A program made the translations under genes and the position numbers. The notes below the pieces were generated by a model. That model searched no databases, was not told the DNA's origin, and was given only the letters and a program-made list of their open reading frames with translations. Positions 47,680 to 59,389 of a stretch of 64,000 nucleotides of DNA are shown here, in pieces (the stretch's first letter is position 1; each line of letters opens with the position of its first letter). The DNA comes from Datnioides undecimradiatus. Taxonomy: Eukaryota > Chordata > Actinopteri > Lobotiformes > Datnioididae. The DNA is taken from assembly GCA_008933995.1 (NCBI GenBank), contig WARS01000014.1:7797192-7861191 (forward strand), read 5' to 3'.

Positions 47680-50600
47680 TCTGTTTGGGACACGGTTGAG
47701 GCCAAAACGGCCATAATGTCCTCCAGGTCTTTTTGCTATAATTCAATGATTTCATGGCTTATGACTTTCTGGAGACAACATTCGTAAATGCCTATGTTAG
47801 TGTGGTGTGTGGAGCACAGTAGAGCACAGAGCTGCAACTTTGTAAATTGAATGGGAAATAACATTTTTACTGGCCTTCAGCACAGCGTGATCAGAACAGA
47901 GCACACGGAGCCCGCAGACAGTATGTGTGCGCATGGAACCGTGGAAGCAGAGAGTGTTTTTCAGTTTTCGTCTGCAAAATCAGAATTCCTTGTGCACTAA
48001 GCTGTGAAGATCTGTAGATTTTGGATGCAGCTCAGGGAGCATATTAGACTTTATGTGGAAAATGTTTCATATTAACTCGAACTGGCACAACAGCGTGGCT
48101 AGCCAGCCAGCAAGAGGTTGCCATTTACATAGCACTTTTGCATGTAAACTTGTTCTAAATACCAATAGAAAAGTGTGAACCTGAAAATTAGCATTACATG
48201 GCCTCTTTAAACATGCCTGGTGTTTTAACGTTGAGACTGAAATACAATATATTTTCTGTTTTCGTCAAGAACTTGCAGAAATACAGGGGGGAATTGGCTC
48301 AGCTTAATTTCTGAGGACCGCAGCTGGTGTTGGACAACAAATTTACGAAAACACTTGGTTCAGTAAATTATTTAGCCTTTACCAGAGAAGATGTTCGAGT
48401 TCGTTTGCGAAGCAGAAGATCAGGCCTTCCAGTGGCATTCACTGACAATGACAGACATATGGAACAACATCAGACTTTTTTTGCAATGTTTGTGGACTTA
48501 AAAGTTCGCTTTTTGTTCTAAAGTTACTTTTTTTCCCACACATTACACAAATTTGGGGCTCAGATGCTGGAGAACATCTACACAGAGGGATGAGAAGCAA
48601 GACCCCGGCAGTAAGTGACCTACAAACTACAACAGAGGGGCTTTTAAACTGTGCCTGCAGATTAATGATCCTTTTTAGATCAAAATGAGGGTGGTTCCAG
48701 TTTTTTAAACTTATGTTTGCACTCTGAAAATTGGCAACTGACTCCTTTCAAATTGTCAAAATATGTGATCTGGTACTTCATGTTCAACATCACAGCTGGG
48801 GTGTTGTGTTAACATCACATGCCGACGTTTACATGCCAATCAGAACCTGGGCTGATGAACACCCCTGACAACTGCAACAGTCATTTGACCCTGGATGGAA
48901 CGTTAATTGTACACATTCAAAATCGAAGACAATACCCAGATCTTTGTGTTAAGACGCTACTACTTTCGAACGAAGCAGGCAATCGTGTAAGTGTTGTTAT
49001 GAAAAAGCCTTCAGTGTTTGAATAGGGTTCGAACAAGTTATTGGCAGAAACCTCATCAGCAACTGTTACGAAATTAATAAATTAGCTCATTTTTTCAATA
49101 GCCAATATTCTGCTGTTGTAGCTTCTCCAATGAAACTATGCAGCTTTTCTTTGTAACAATCTTTGGTTTTGTACTGTTTACCAGAAAAACAAAACAAAAA
49201 AATCTGATATTATAAGCAGAAAACAATCAATATATCAACTGAGACTAACTAATCTGACTAAACAACTGGACACCAATCCATGGATTAACAATAAAATGAT
49301 GGTTTGAGAGGTTTCTGTGGTAAACAAAAGGAGAACTCCATCAGGAACAAGGAAATGTCACTAATTTCTTTTAAAATAGAGTCTCGGCAGACTACACTTC
49401 ACTGCAGCTGCAGGATAAGTTGGGTTGAGTTAAGAAAGTAATGTTGAGGGAGAAGCGGGTACAGCAAATTACACCAATTCATCACAAAATCATTACTGAA
49501 GTGCGCTGAACGTCACTGATTGATGTTCTGTAACACTGGATCTCGTGGTCGAACTTTCCTCCACCTGTAAAATTGAACCCTCGTCCAATTTCGTCAAAGA
49601 CTTGTCTTAATCCTTAACATGGAGAGTGATTTCAGCGAGGGCACTCAACTATGATGCTCTTGTTTTTGTTACCCATTCCTCTCATTGCCTTTCCCAGAGC
49701 GTTCCACAGCCCAGAGCAAAACACAGACGGTGCATGTGAGTGCCGAGTTTCTGAAGGTTGGATGTTGATTCATGGATCTGCTCGATATGATGCCTGCTCA
49801 TCCAAAAGTCTGCGGTATCGACTGTTTGTTCCTCCCACACTGTCTGACTGGCAAACCTCACAGATGTGTGATGCGTGTGGCTGAGTGAAAGTGTGAGGCT
49901 GCTCTCTGCATCGTGATGTGGTTTCATTACTATGAGAGGATGGGTGGAATGAACTAAACGTACTGGGGTTTAAACTTTGTTCTGCTTTAGCGTGGGATCA
50001 TGTTGAGGAGCACTGGTGAGTGTAACTTAAAGTGAGACTAAATAACTTTCACTGAGCAACAGCAGCCTCTGCTACTACAAGTGGTAATTGCACGTGGTCA
50101 GCACATTTAATTCTGATGATGTCTGAGAGCTGGAAGATACCACATTATCCTAACAGGATACTCTGATGGGTGGGACAGGCAAAGACTTCAACTGCTAACC
50201 TGTAATTGCTAAGCGCTAGCTTTACTTCCCTAATGCCCTCTGACAGATTACTGGCAACTCGTCAGCTCCAGTTAGTTCCAAGCTGGCAACTAAGATTACC
50301 AACTCACAGCAGGGCTGTTGATTGAAAGCAATTGGCATGCAATTTGCAATATTTGTGGTTACTATATAAGGCAACAACAAAGGTAATCTCAGGCGTTGTT
50401 GTCCAAGAGGTGCTTCGTGTATCGGCGTTTCTCTGAAATAAAACAACCTTTAACATTTTTTTTTTAACTTTGCCGCACTCAACCTTCTAGAGTTTGGCCA
50501 TTTGAATCATGGCTATAAACAAAAATAACAGAAAAACGCAATCCAAACACAAGTTACATGAGCAGTGTAGAGTACTTGCACCAAGTACTTCTCCAGACCA

Positions 50601-50888
50601 TCTTCTGTACCTTTTACTCTTTGACCAGCTGACCTTCAACTGATCTAGCTCTACAGGTTTTTCTTGTGACAGTCAACGCTGGATGATGGTTCCCGCTTCC
50701 ACCTTGTTGATCGTGGAAACACAGACGTACAGATACGGCGGTACTTTCAGCCAGAACATCTGGAAAGTAGCTGCACTCATTAATGTACTTTTTATTTCAA
50801 GTTACCTAGACTGACTTTAATGCTGCACTTAGATACTAATTACCCTTGAATTACACTCCAACATGCTGCACCCAATATTGATCACGGA
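47680..50888. other. Long unassigned non-coding stretch
   Basis: No gene is recognised. 48175-48212 (AAGTGTGAACCTGAAAATTA, then CATGGCCTCTTTAA) resembles the end of a common fish DNA repeat but is too short to name. A 77-codon plus-strand frame at 49651-49884 starts with a signal-peptide-like MMLLFLLPIPLIAFPRAF followed by five scattered Cys; I recognise no family and give it little weight. Confidence 0.35.
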
Positions 50889-50925
50889 CTTTCATTATCA
50901 CGTTAGTCTCCTAACGTGAAGTACA
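50889..50925. promoter_or_regulatory. Perfect hairpin palindrome in candidate regulatory DNA
   Basis: CACGTTAGTCTCCTAACGTG at 50899-50918 has perfect 8-bp arms and a 4-base loop. Neighbouring TACTAATTACCC (50835-50846) and TTCATTATCACG (50891-50902) add homeodomain-type cores. It may be a paired binding site, a transcript hairpin or chance. Confidence 0.35.
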
Positions 50926-51518
50926 GAAATAAAGATGAAAGCTAACATTATGAACAACCCATCTACTCCTCTTTTCTGTTATCCATCTCTTATCCAATCT
51001 CTGATTCAGAGGACTCCATTCCCAATCTCTCCTCATCCATCCCTCCATCATTCCATTCACTTATTCTCCTGTCCACAAGAGAGAAATAAAACTTTGTGGC
51101 CTCTGCTAATTCGCCCGATCCATCTATCCAGCTGTCCGACCATTCTCTCTATCTCATCCCTGAGGATAAGTTGAAAGCAGCGAATATATTCCTTTCTATC
51201 ATGGAGGATTTAGGAGACCATCTCAAGTTAATGAGGGGTTTTAAAAGTTAAGAGAAAAACAGAGCAGACGATGATAGAGGAGAGTTATTTAAGGGGAGAA
51301 CAGTGTGCGTAAGTGCACTTGTGTGTGCGCTGGAGACTTGGGTTGATGTATTGTTATACCCTGTGAGTTTTTTAAACTTTGAAATTAGAAGTAGGCCAGA
51401 TCTCTGACTCGTATTCTGATTCTAATAGAGATTCAGCTTAGACATCACATGTAGCCACGTTGTCTTAATCAGGATATCTACACATGTTCACGTCCATTCA
51501 GGGTTTTGTATCTCAGAC
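50926..51518. other. Unassigned DNA, partly pyrimidine-rich
   Basis: 50960-51170 is C/T-rich; open frames there reflect it. Confidence 0.35.
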
Positions 51519-51602
51519 GGGGGGGGGGCACATCAATAGTGGGATTCATCCTTTGGAAACCTTCCTTTGGATTTTAAGGGAATCCATCCAATAGTTAAGA
51601 AC
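51519..51602 (+). mobile_element. G10 run and short piece of repeat A
   Basis: A 10-G run at 51519-51528 is followed by GGGATTCATCCTTTGGAAAC (51541-51560) and AATCCATCCAATAGTTAAGA (51581-51600), which are repeat A words in the usual order and orientation. Confidence 0.55.
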
Positions 51603-52541
51603 AGTATTGCATCTCAGGAAATGCTGCTTCTAATCTTGATTTAGCCTCAAATGTTCACAATTGCAATGCCCCAAAAAGAACATTTCTGTTTAGATGTTTG
51701 ATGCCGGTTGAAAGTATTATTGGACATTGTGATTATTTCTACCTACCATTTATTGATCTGAGGGAAGTTACGCTGTTATTTGTCTAGCTTGGGTTGTAGA
51801 AGACTTTAGTTTTAGTTTGGGCTAAATCTGACAATGCACTTTTTCCATGAACTGTGGACGTCTCTCTCTTTTGCTGAAATTGAAATAGAGAAGGATTTAG
51901 ACAGAGCTGATAAGAGCAAGAGCCAAACTGTGACAACGACAGCATTTCCAGTGTACACATGGGCAAGTTAGTATAGTGCTACAATAGACTGAAAACTATC
52001 TCCGTCCCCCCTTTAAGTGATGCAAATGTATCTTGTGATGAACCTGGCATGTAATGGTAGCAGATCTGCTACGTCTGAAATGGAAACATGCCACAGACAG
52101 AGAATCTTCCCGGTATTTATGGATACTGCTACGTAAGAGGTGCCTGGAAATATATTTAAGCTTTCAATGTTTAATTTCAGCTTTTGAATGTTTCCTTAAT
52201 TATACCATATTGATGCTTATTTGAGGTTAATGACGCACTGAGAATCTGGTTTAGATTTATTTTTGGTGCTGGCACTTGGTTATGCGCGATTGCCTACAGA
52301 GAAAAATCATTGGACGGGATTACAGAGAGAAAATGGGAGAGAGAAGGAAGAGGGAGAGATCTCCCATTTGGGCTAGACAACAAAGTCATACAGAGGAATA
52401 ATTCTGGTTAGGCCAGAGAAAAGAGGAGGGAAGCCAGTGCCAGTATCTGCAGATGGTAATAAATGGCTTTTTTGTGAGTCAGAGCCATTGATTTACAGCC
52501 TGGTCAGTTCAGTTTACTGTGCCTGCCATGATAGTGATGCT
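51603..52541. other. Unassigned non-coding DNA
   Basis: An octamer ATGCAAAT lies at 52020-52027. No gene or named repeat is recognised. Confidence 0.35.
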
Positions 52542-52567
52542 GCTTTTGCTCAGTGCTTTTGCTCAGT
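52542..52567. repeat. 13-bp direct tandem duplication
   Basis: GCTTTTGCTCAGT occurs twice without a gap (52542-52554 and 52555-52567). Confidence 0.9.
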
Positions 52568-52629
52568 GACCGGTGGTGGTTTTTTTTTTTTGGTTTTTTT
52601 TACATTTTAACAAATTATTTCCATTAAAT

Positions 52630-52990
52630 GCAACAAAGCATGTTTTCCGATGTGGCGGACGGGCCTCCGCGGGTTATAGAACGTCAATCAACGCCCGCCC
52701 CGGCAGCTACAGATATAGATCAGCGTCTGTTTTGTGATCCCCAGACGGATATGATCCATATATGTGCCAGATTAATACGTCGCCTCACACAGAGTCAGTC
52801 AATTCAGCCAAACACAACACACACCGTACACAGCAAATCAGACCTGATGCAGGTGAGGCGGATTTATTATGCTTTTCTAAAAATGAGGCCTCCTTGATTT
52901 GTGTTGATTTCAGCTGAATAATAATGACGACTCGAGTGCTTTTTAGAGGGAGCAAGGAATAATTAATTATGCAAAACAATGATTTTATTA
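52630..52990. promoter_or_regulatory. Candidate regulatory block with homeodomain, POU and SOX-type sites
   Basis: Near its right end stands AATAATTAATTATGCAAAAC (52958-52977) followed by AAT. It packs TAATTA, a near-octamer ATGCAAAA (52969-52976) and a SOX-type AACAAT (52975-52980) into 23 bp. The left part (52640-52800) is CpG-bearing and of high complexity. No repeat is seen. Among all candidate blocks this has the densest sites. Confidence 0.38.
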
Positions 52991-53563
52991 ATTTCAACAA
53001 GGATCTTAAAACACTGTGGATGGATTATGTGTCTGGACTGAATATTTACAACATGTTGTGTGATGGAGTTATTACAGACAATTACAATATAGCCAGTAGG
53101 TACCTGTTTATTGGTGCATGTCTAAACCCCAGGTATTAATATTGGCTTCTGGAGGTAAGGGAGGAAACAGTTTGACTTAAGTGGAAATTAGACAACTGCT
53201 GAATATTAATAAAATTTACAACCTGGGACAATGTGAATAATCACAGCACAGAAACAGCGTAGAATAAGTATTCACTCAGGGCTTTATAGGTGTTAGTAGT
53301 AATGTTCATTAAGTAATGATTGCCTGGGGTGTCAGAACAGAAGGGACACAAAGATACTTTTAGCCTTTTCTTTGCAAACTTCTCTCATGGGAGAACAAAA
53401 AAGATGTTAGATTATCAAATTGATTCCAAAATGCAAAAATATGGAAAATATAGCAGCTTGGATTTCACTCTCAGCAGTAGTAAAATAAGCAGATTCACCA
53501 GCGATATCCATTAATTGTCCGTATATGTATGTATTGTATATATATGTATGTGTATACGTTTAT
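52991..53563. other. Unassigned AT-rich DNA
   Basis: No feature is recognised. Confidence 0.4.
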
Positions 53564-53585
53564 ACACACACACACACACACACAC
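53564..53585. repeat. (CA)n microsatellite in TATG-rich DNA
   Basis: About 11 CA units, flanked by TATATG/TGTATA words from 53520 to 53660. Confidence 0.93.
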
Positions 53586-53909
53586 GGGTATTGGTGCATG
53601 TGTATAGACATGTATATATTAGTATGTGTACCACTGCTATCTATATGTATATTGTGTGCATATTTGCAGTTCGCCACCCGGAAATGATCTTCTTCTCTGC
53701 TGTGCAGTATTATTTCCGTTTTATGGGAATGTGCATTTGTTTATTTATTTATGCATTTCTATATTACAAACTTTTTAATTTTGATAATATTAATTTAGAT
53801 TTTATTATAGAGTTGTATTTTCTTCCTGCGTGTTTATGTTGCATGCATAAGTGCTTAAGTTTCTTTTTTTGCTGTATGCACCAATTTCATCTTACTCTTG
53901 TATTTTTCT
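53586..53909. other. AT-rich DNA before the LINE tail
   Basis: Possibly the body of the element ending at 53975, but no coding motif survives. Confidence 0.3.
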
Positions 53910-53975
53910 TTCTTTGAGCTGCTGCAACCTGCAAATTTCCCCACCGCGGGATAAATAAAGCATTATCTTATCTTG
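53910..53975 (+). mobile_element. Fish LINE 3' tail
   Basis: GAGCTGCTGCAACCTGCAAA, TTTCCCCACCGCGGGATAAA and TAAAGCATTATCTTATCTT form the tail seen on many fish LINEs (aatttccccactgtgggataaataaaggattatcttatct). It includes AATAAA at 53954-53959 and a short ATCTT tandem end. Confidence 0.65.
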
Positions 53976-54549
53976 ATGAGCGTTTGCTAATATTAGCTAA
54001 CTTATCCATTATAAGCTTCTCGTCATACCAGACCGTGTAAGACTTTAACTGCAAAACAATCCTGAGTGTACTTAACTGGAAACTGTTTTTTATTGGTTAT
54101 AAATTCATCTTTTCTTCTGTTAAATGAAGAATGTATTATTTCTTTCTTAAGATCGTCTTTGCCAGACCATGTTGGCTAGTTCTGATAACGCTACACTGAA
54201 AGTGTAAATGGTACAGGTGCAAAGAGTTGCAGCGATTCAGAGTTGGATGCTTTTTCACCTACCCGCCTCCTTCAGTGGCCTCATCACTGAAGTATTTATG
54301 AAAAATACTGTACTTAACAGATATGTGCTTGTTTTATAAAAAATTTCAAATACTGACATCAAATATGAAAGAAACAGGCATGACTGCAATGTTTAACGGT
54401 ATTATGTTTTTACAAAGGATATGGCTACTGTAATTATAATTGTGTGCAAGTAGTTAAGGTAAAAATTTACATTTATAGCTCTTTCTGGAGTGTTCAACTT
54501 GAGGACTATCGGGTTGATGCTCCAACAATAGTCAGCCATCATATGTACA
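53976..54549. other. Unassigned non-coding DNA
   Basis: Nothing is recognised. Confidence 0.4.
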
Positions 54550-54568
54550 CTACTACTACTACTACTAC
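54550..54568. repeat. (ACT)n trinucleotide repeat
   Basis: About six ACT units. Confidence 0.9.
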
Positions 54569-55756
54569 AGCTAATCAGTGGAATTTTGCTTATCTGGAGG
54601 GTAAGCTGTGGAGAAAAAAACTTGACGTGCTAGAAAAAAACTGACTGCAATTTTGGAATCAGCATGCCAATTTTAGTTTTAATCAGCATAAAAATCTGAC
54701 TCAACAGAACATTTTTTTTTCAAATTGTTCCCCAGTGTTATCAGAGCAGGCAGACGTACCACTCAAACAGCAGGAGGTGGAGGTCAGTGAGGCGGAGGAT
54801 TCTAGCAAGCTAACTAATGAAAGTTGTCTTTGTGCTGGTGGTTACGGTGATGGATGCGTGTCATGATATCATTGGTTGAAACTGGTTTGTTCAAGCTTTT
54901 GCAGGCACACGTCGTAATTTGTTTTACAGGAAGGAACGTCATTGCATTGCCTACATGGTTAAATAGGTGCCAAATATGACTGAAGATGCTGAAGATATGG
55001 TCTAAAACAGCTAAAAAGGCAGATTTCATTTGATGAGGTCTTTAAAGATGGGTTGACAGACAGAGAGCATAGTTATTCCGCAGCAGTGTTTGTCCCTCCC
55101 CTGCGTTTCTGCATTAGCAGTTTAATATAGACAACCTTTTCAGGCAGCAGCTTGGAATCAAACAAATGCCTGCAGTGCTTTCCCCACCTACTCTCACTTC
55201 TCTCAGTGTGGTAGAAAAGCCTATGAAAGTGCATTATGACCACTCACCTTCGGAACCAGTATTAATGGTATTGTTTTGAGGAGGATGGCCACTGCTTTAT
55301 ATTCAAGGAAATACTCCACTTCAGCGTTTTAAATCACAGATCTTTGACAAAGACTAATCTCCTCCCTGGGTTGCCCTTTGCAGCTTCTCGCAGCCTATAT
55401 GGAGTTTAGCAGAGCAGTGCGAGCTGAGCTTTAGAAGAAGCGGAAAAGTTATTATTCCTCGGTATTCCAACGGTTGTAGATGAAAATCTGTCTCACAAGT
55501 GAGACTCCAAATTTGAGGCCACAGACCTCAGGCCTCCTGCTGTCTCTTCTGTTCGCCTCTCTACAGTGAGTAGCTTATAATGCAACTGCAGAACTAACCC
55601 AAAACTTTTCCTGAGACACAAACTTCTGTCAGTTTCACCGTTTCATCACTGAGGCATGCAGATGTCACCTTTCCCATCATGCTTTAGGTGACACATATGC
55701 AGGACATGGACAGAATTCCAGCCTATCACAGGGTATTAATATGATTTAATCTTCAT
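54569..55756. other. Unassigned non-coding DNA
   Basis: No gene or named repeat is recognised. Confidence 0.35.
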
Positions 55757-56287
55757 GTGGAGATGGTATCCAAGAATCTGACTGTAAAAGTCTCATGTCC
55801 TACCCTGGGTACACTGAAGCCATTGGTTGGGCAGAAGGAATCTGGACCCTACTACCACAGAGATGATAGCAGCAGATGGAAGCCAGTGTCTTTGGTCCAA
55901 GCCCATCCTGAAAACCAACCAGCTCTCCTCACTGACAGCTCTGTAACAGTTAGCAGTCAGCCTGCCTCCTCCTTAAATGGACTGCGCATCTTTATTATGG
56001 CCACAACATTTTTTTTCCAGAAGACATTTGACGGAATCATGCCCACAGCGGTAGAAGTGGTCCAACATGCAGGATTAAACCAATCGTCATACCAAAAGGA
56101 GAAAGCGGCTGGCTTCAGGGGCTTTCATACATACTTGAGTTGGTTGACTGCCACATGTCTTGGTGATCATGAAATGGATATCACTGGTGGCCAAAGGTCA
56201 AATCTGAGTTTTCATAGTCTGAAAATACTTTTCTTCAAACCAGAGATGAGTGTGAAACTGTTGCTAACATCACTAGGTCCTCAATAG
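55757..56287 (+). other. Open frame of 176 codons, no recognised product
   Basis: Longest open frame in the window that is not in a low-complexity tract. The translation starts MEMVSKNLTVKVSCPTLGTL and is of mixed composition, with no signal peptide, membrane span or motif I recognise. The ATG is the first in the frame. No splice sites, promoter or polyadenylation signal were made out, and it ends 78 bp before the tRNA gene. With stops expected about every 18-20 codons, one such frame in 64 kb is not surprising. It is more likely chance or a decayed repeat than a gene. Confidence 0.15.
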
Positions 56288-56365
56288 CGCAGGATGACAG
56301 CAGTGTTCCATGTTGATCTCATTTTGACAATGACCATTTAGCATACGTGTTGCCTGAGGAACTGA

Positions 56366-56447
56366 GGTAGTGTGGCCGAGTGGTCTAAGGCGCTGGATTT
56401 AGGCTCCAGTCTCTGTGGAGGCGTGGGTTCAAATCCCACCACTGCCA
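56366..56447 (+). tRNA. tRNA-Leu (anticodon TAG)
   Basis: The 82-nt sequence folds as a type II tRNA. The acceptor stem GGTAGTG pairs with CACTGCC (one G-T pair), followed by discriminator A at 56447. The A box TGGCCGAGTGG is at 56373-56383. The anticodon stem CTGGA/TCCAG encloses loop TTTAGGC with anticodon TAG at 56400-56402. A long variable arm (TCTCTGTGGAGGCG region) follows. The T arm has B box GGTTCAAATCC at 56426-56436. It differs at only a few positions from the vertebrate cytosolic tRNA-Leu gene as I remember it. There is no intron and no encoded CCA, as normal for eukaryotes. It would decode CUA (and by wobble other CUN) codons. Oddly, no run of four T follows on the + strand until about 56707. 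All arms pair and both internal promoter boxes are intact. Confidence 0.95.
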
Positions 56448-56463
56448 TCTGTATTGCTACAGA
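56448..56463 (+). other. Perfect 6-bp hairpin abutting the tRNA 3' end
   Basis: TCTGTA, loop TTGC, TACAGA. It starts on the base after the discriminator and lies where a Pol III trailer would be. Confidence 0.6.
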
Positions 56464-59323
56464 CGCAGGATTATGTCATCTCAGCCAAAATCACTGAAAA
56501 GCCCTGCAATAAATCACCGCACTTAAGAGCGACTCACAAACTAGACTTTCAGAAACAAATATTTCCACACAAGTAAATTGCCTGCTGCTACACTTCAAGG
56601 ATACTTTGCTGCAGAGAAAATGGATCGTCTCTGCAAAAAACAACTGTATGACTTTAACAGACTCAGTTTATTAAACCGCAAATGCCACAAGAATGATGGA
56701 GTGAAGTTTTCTGGAGGCTGTCTAATTCAAAAACATAACTTCATAACTTACAGCTGGTTTGTACAGGTAACAGTTATTGTAATCACTACATACTCATAAT
56801 GAAGGCCTCCTGTTCGCATAGCCAGCTAGCTGGGGCCCCAATAACTTTTCCTCGACCGAAATAGAAACTGTCATAAGGTCAAGAAACATGTGAGCCACAC
56901 TTCAAAAGGAATGCAAAACACTTCACTCTCACTTGGCGGCAGCAAGTGCAACCTAACTCACCCCAGGTCATCATTCCCTTACCAAGAATAAGCCGTATTG
57001 GTAATTTTGAGACATTTTCGAATTCTGTAGTTGTTAACCTACAGAACAAAGACGTCAATACAACAGATTATGGCTGATGGTGGGTGATCTCTTATCCTCC
57101 TCGTCTGCCACAAATTCAGTACCAACTAACATGGCTTTAAACGGACGATAACGTTTCTGTGTTGGGCCGCAGTGGTCCTTAAAGGGCATCAGATATGAAA
57201 TAAACCGCATTCTCCGGAGGTATTTGTGTTATAGCAGGGCAGCGCGACCTCAGACCAGCCGGTTTATAACATCTGCGACCCTCTATTGTGCTCTGTATCT
57301 CAAATCAGCACATCAGGGAATTTCCTTTAAAGGAGCCGTGCCGGGGAAACGGCACGTTGGCTCTGTGTCTGATCGGTTTGCGAGCGGCGGAGGTCCGATG
57401 TGAAGATTGCTCCAGAATTGGAGGGTAATACTCATTTCCAGCCTATTTTTGTGTCCACCCTACATTTTTACAAACATTCACTTGAACTTTTTTTAAACGC
57501 AGACAATCTGTCGGAAACCTCAATGTTTTATTCCGCGGGCTGAAATCACCTATTTTTCTCCTCCGTCTCTTCTTGAAAGATGCTATTAGCTGTTGGCACA
57601 GAGGTCCTTGTATTTTCCTCTGTGAGAAGACTTGACAGGGTAACTTTGTCTTTGTTATGCAGTTCAGACACAGAGCACAGTGCTGCCAGCTGGGACGATT
57701 CACACATTCCAGTCCAGTCCACATTTTAGGAGGCTTTTGATTATAGATGGATTCCTCGGAGGGGAAGTCAGCGGTGATGGGCGCGTGGCACCCATTCTAA
57801 TGTAATTTACAGACTCTGAAAGACTTCTTTCATAAAAACATCCCTTTATCTTTGTGGTTGTGTTTCATAGTGTTAAACAGACTCTACAGGACTACAGCCG
57901 AGCCTGGGCAACTGTTTGTTACTCAGTGTCACCAATCAAGTAGCCACATACTATATGGTCATAAAACCTGAGGCTGGGAAATTGTAAATATGCAAAGAAG
58001 GAAGATAAACATGCTTATAGATGGCTCATTATGGTACAGTTCAACTAAAAGACAACTTTAATTACTCTATCAACGATGAGACTTAATGTTAATGAGGTTC
58101 TTTTTTATTATAGAAGCTGGTTTGTATTAGGTATTGGCAAGACTCATAGTCCTGACCCATTACCGCCAGTTAAAGTGCTGATTCATCGTGTTGGACTGAA
58201 ATGATATTGGTGTAATGGAAACTAGAAGCTCTCCTCATGCAGAGGGTGACAAGTCAGGATGTAAATGATCTCTTTTGCAGCAGTGAGCGTGCATTTAGTA
58301 AGGAGGAGGTGTGTGCATCGTTTTGTACCTTTCATGTGCATGTGTGAGTGATTTAACTGGAGTTAACTGTGGCAGTGAATCACAGCGCAGAGGCTAGCGG
58401 AGAAGCTAACACTGCAACATAACAAATCCCTGTGGCCCAGACACCGTTGACCAGACACACGGAGAACAGCGGAGAAGGTCAGCGTTTAACCAAGAAGGTT
58501 TCAGCTTGGTAAAACTTTTCCAGAGAACAGAAAAACAGATTTTCTGAGCATGACATGCTTTTACATAATCTCTATGGGTGGTGGGGCTATGCAGCAAAGC
58601 ACTAACGCTAGGCTACATGGAGGCAGAAGCAACCGGAAAGTCTAGTATCCAGTTTCTACAATACATCCAGGACAAGAACAAGTGCACTGCCTTGTGTTAG
58701 GATCAGAGCTGATGCTGGTAAGGTTGGTTTATTAGACAACATAAACAGTCAAAGTTGCCTGTATCTGTCATGCCCGGGGGTTCAGAGTCTGCTTTACGGT
58801 CACAGCGGAAGTTGTAGGTTGTGAATAGTCATTCTGTCAGTCAGATGCACTCAAACAAAATTGTATTTTCACATTTTGAGACCTGAGCAGTTTATTCCAA
58901 TTAAAATGAAAATTCGGAATTATTCTCCAGGCTGACTTACCATAAGAGGAGCTGGAGCTGCTGGTGAATTTTACTGGAATTTATGTGGCGGCTGCCAGGA
59001 ATTCTACCGTGATCCTGTTTTCCATGGCAACATTCTCATGCCAGAGCAAACTGAATGTTAATTGTCACTTGAATCCCACAGTAACAACTACTCTGCGGGA
59101 AAAAAAGACAGATACAGTGTGAACTACAAATGCTTGCTCTTACGTGGCGTACTTAATGTGGTTGCAGCAATGATACGGCCCCATAATTAAAGCAGTAATA
59201 TTGCTTAACATTACATTTAAACATGCACGTTAGTACATGAGCAGAACATGAAGCGGGGGCCTAATAGAAATGCGTTTGCTGACAGATGTTTGTTTCAATC
59301 ATAGCACGGCTCTGTGAGCACAT
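56464..59323. other. Long unassigned non-coding stretch
   Basis: No gene is recognised. The part 57120-57440 is CpG-bearing and of high complexity. 58380-58640 carries GCTAGC-type words and may be an old repeat I cannot name. Confidence 0.35.
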
Positions 59324-59384
59324 ATTTGCATTGTATTCTCCTCAGTCCTTTTCACACACACACGCTCGCACACACACACACACA
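59324..59384. repeat. Octamer and (CA)n microsatellite
   Basis: A reverse octamer ATTTGCAT at 59324-59331 is followed by interrupted (CA)n at 59352-59384. Confidence 0.9.
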
Positions 59385-59389
59385 TCCCT

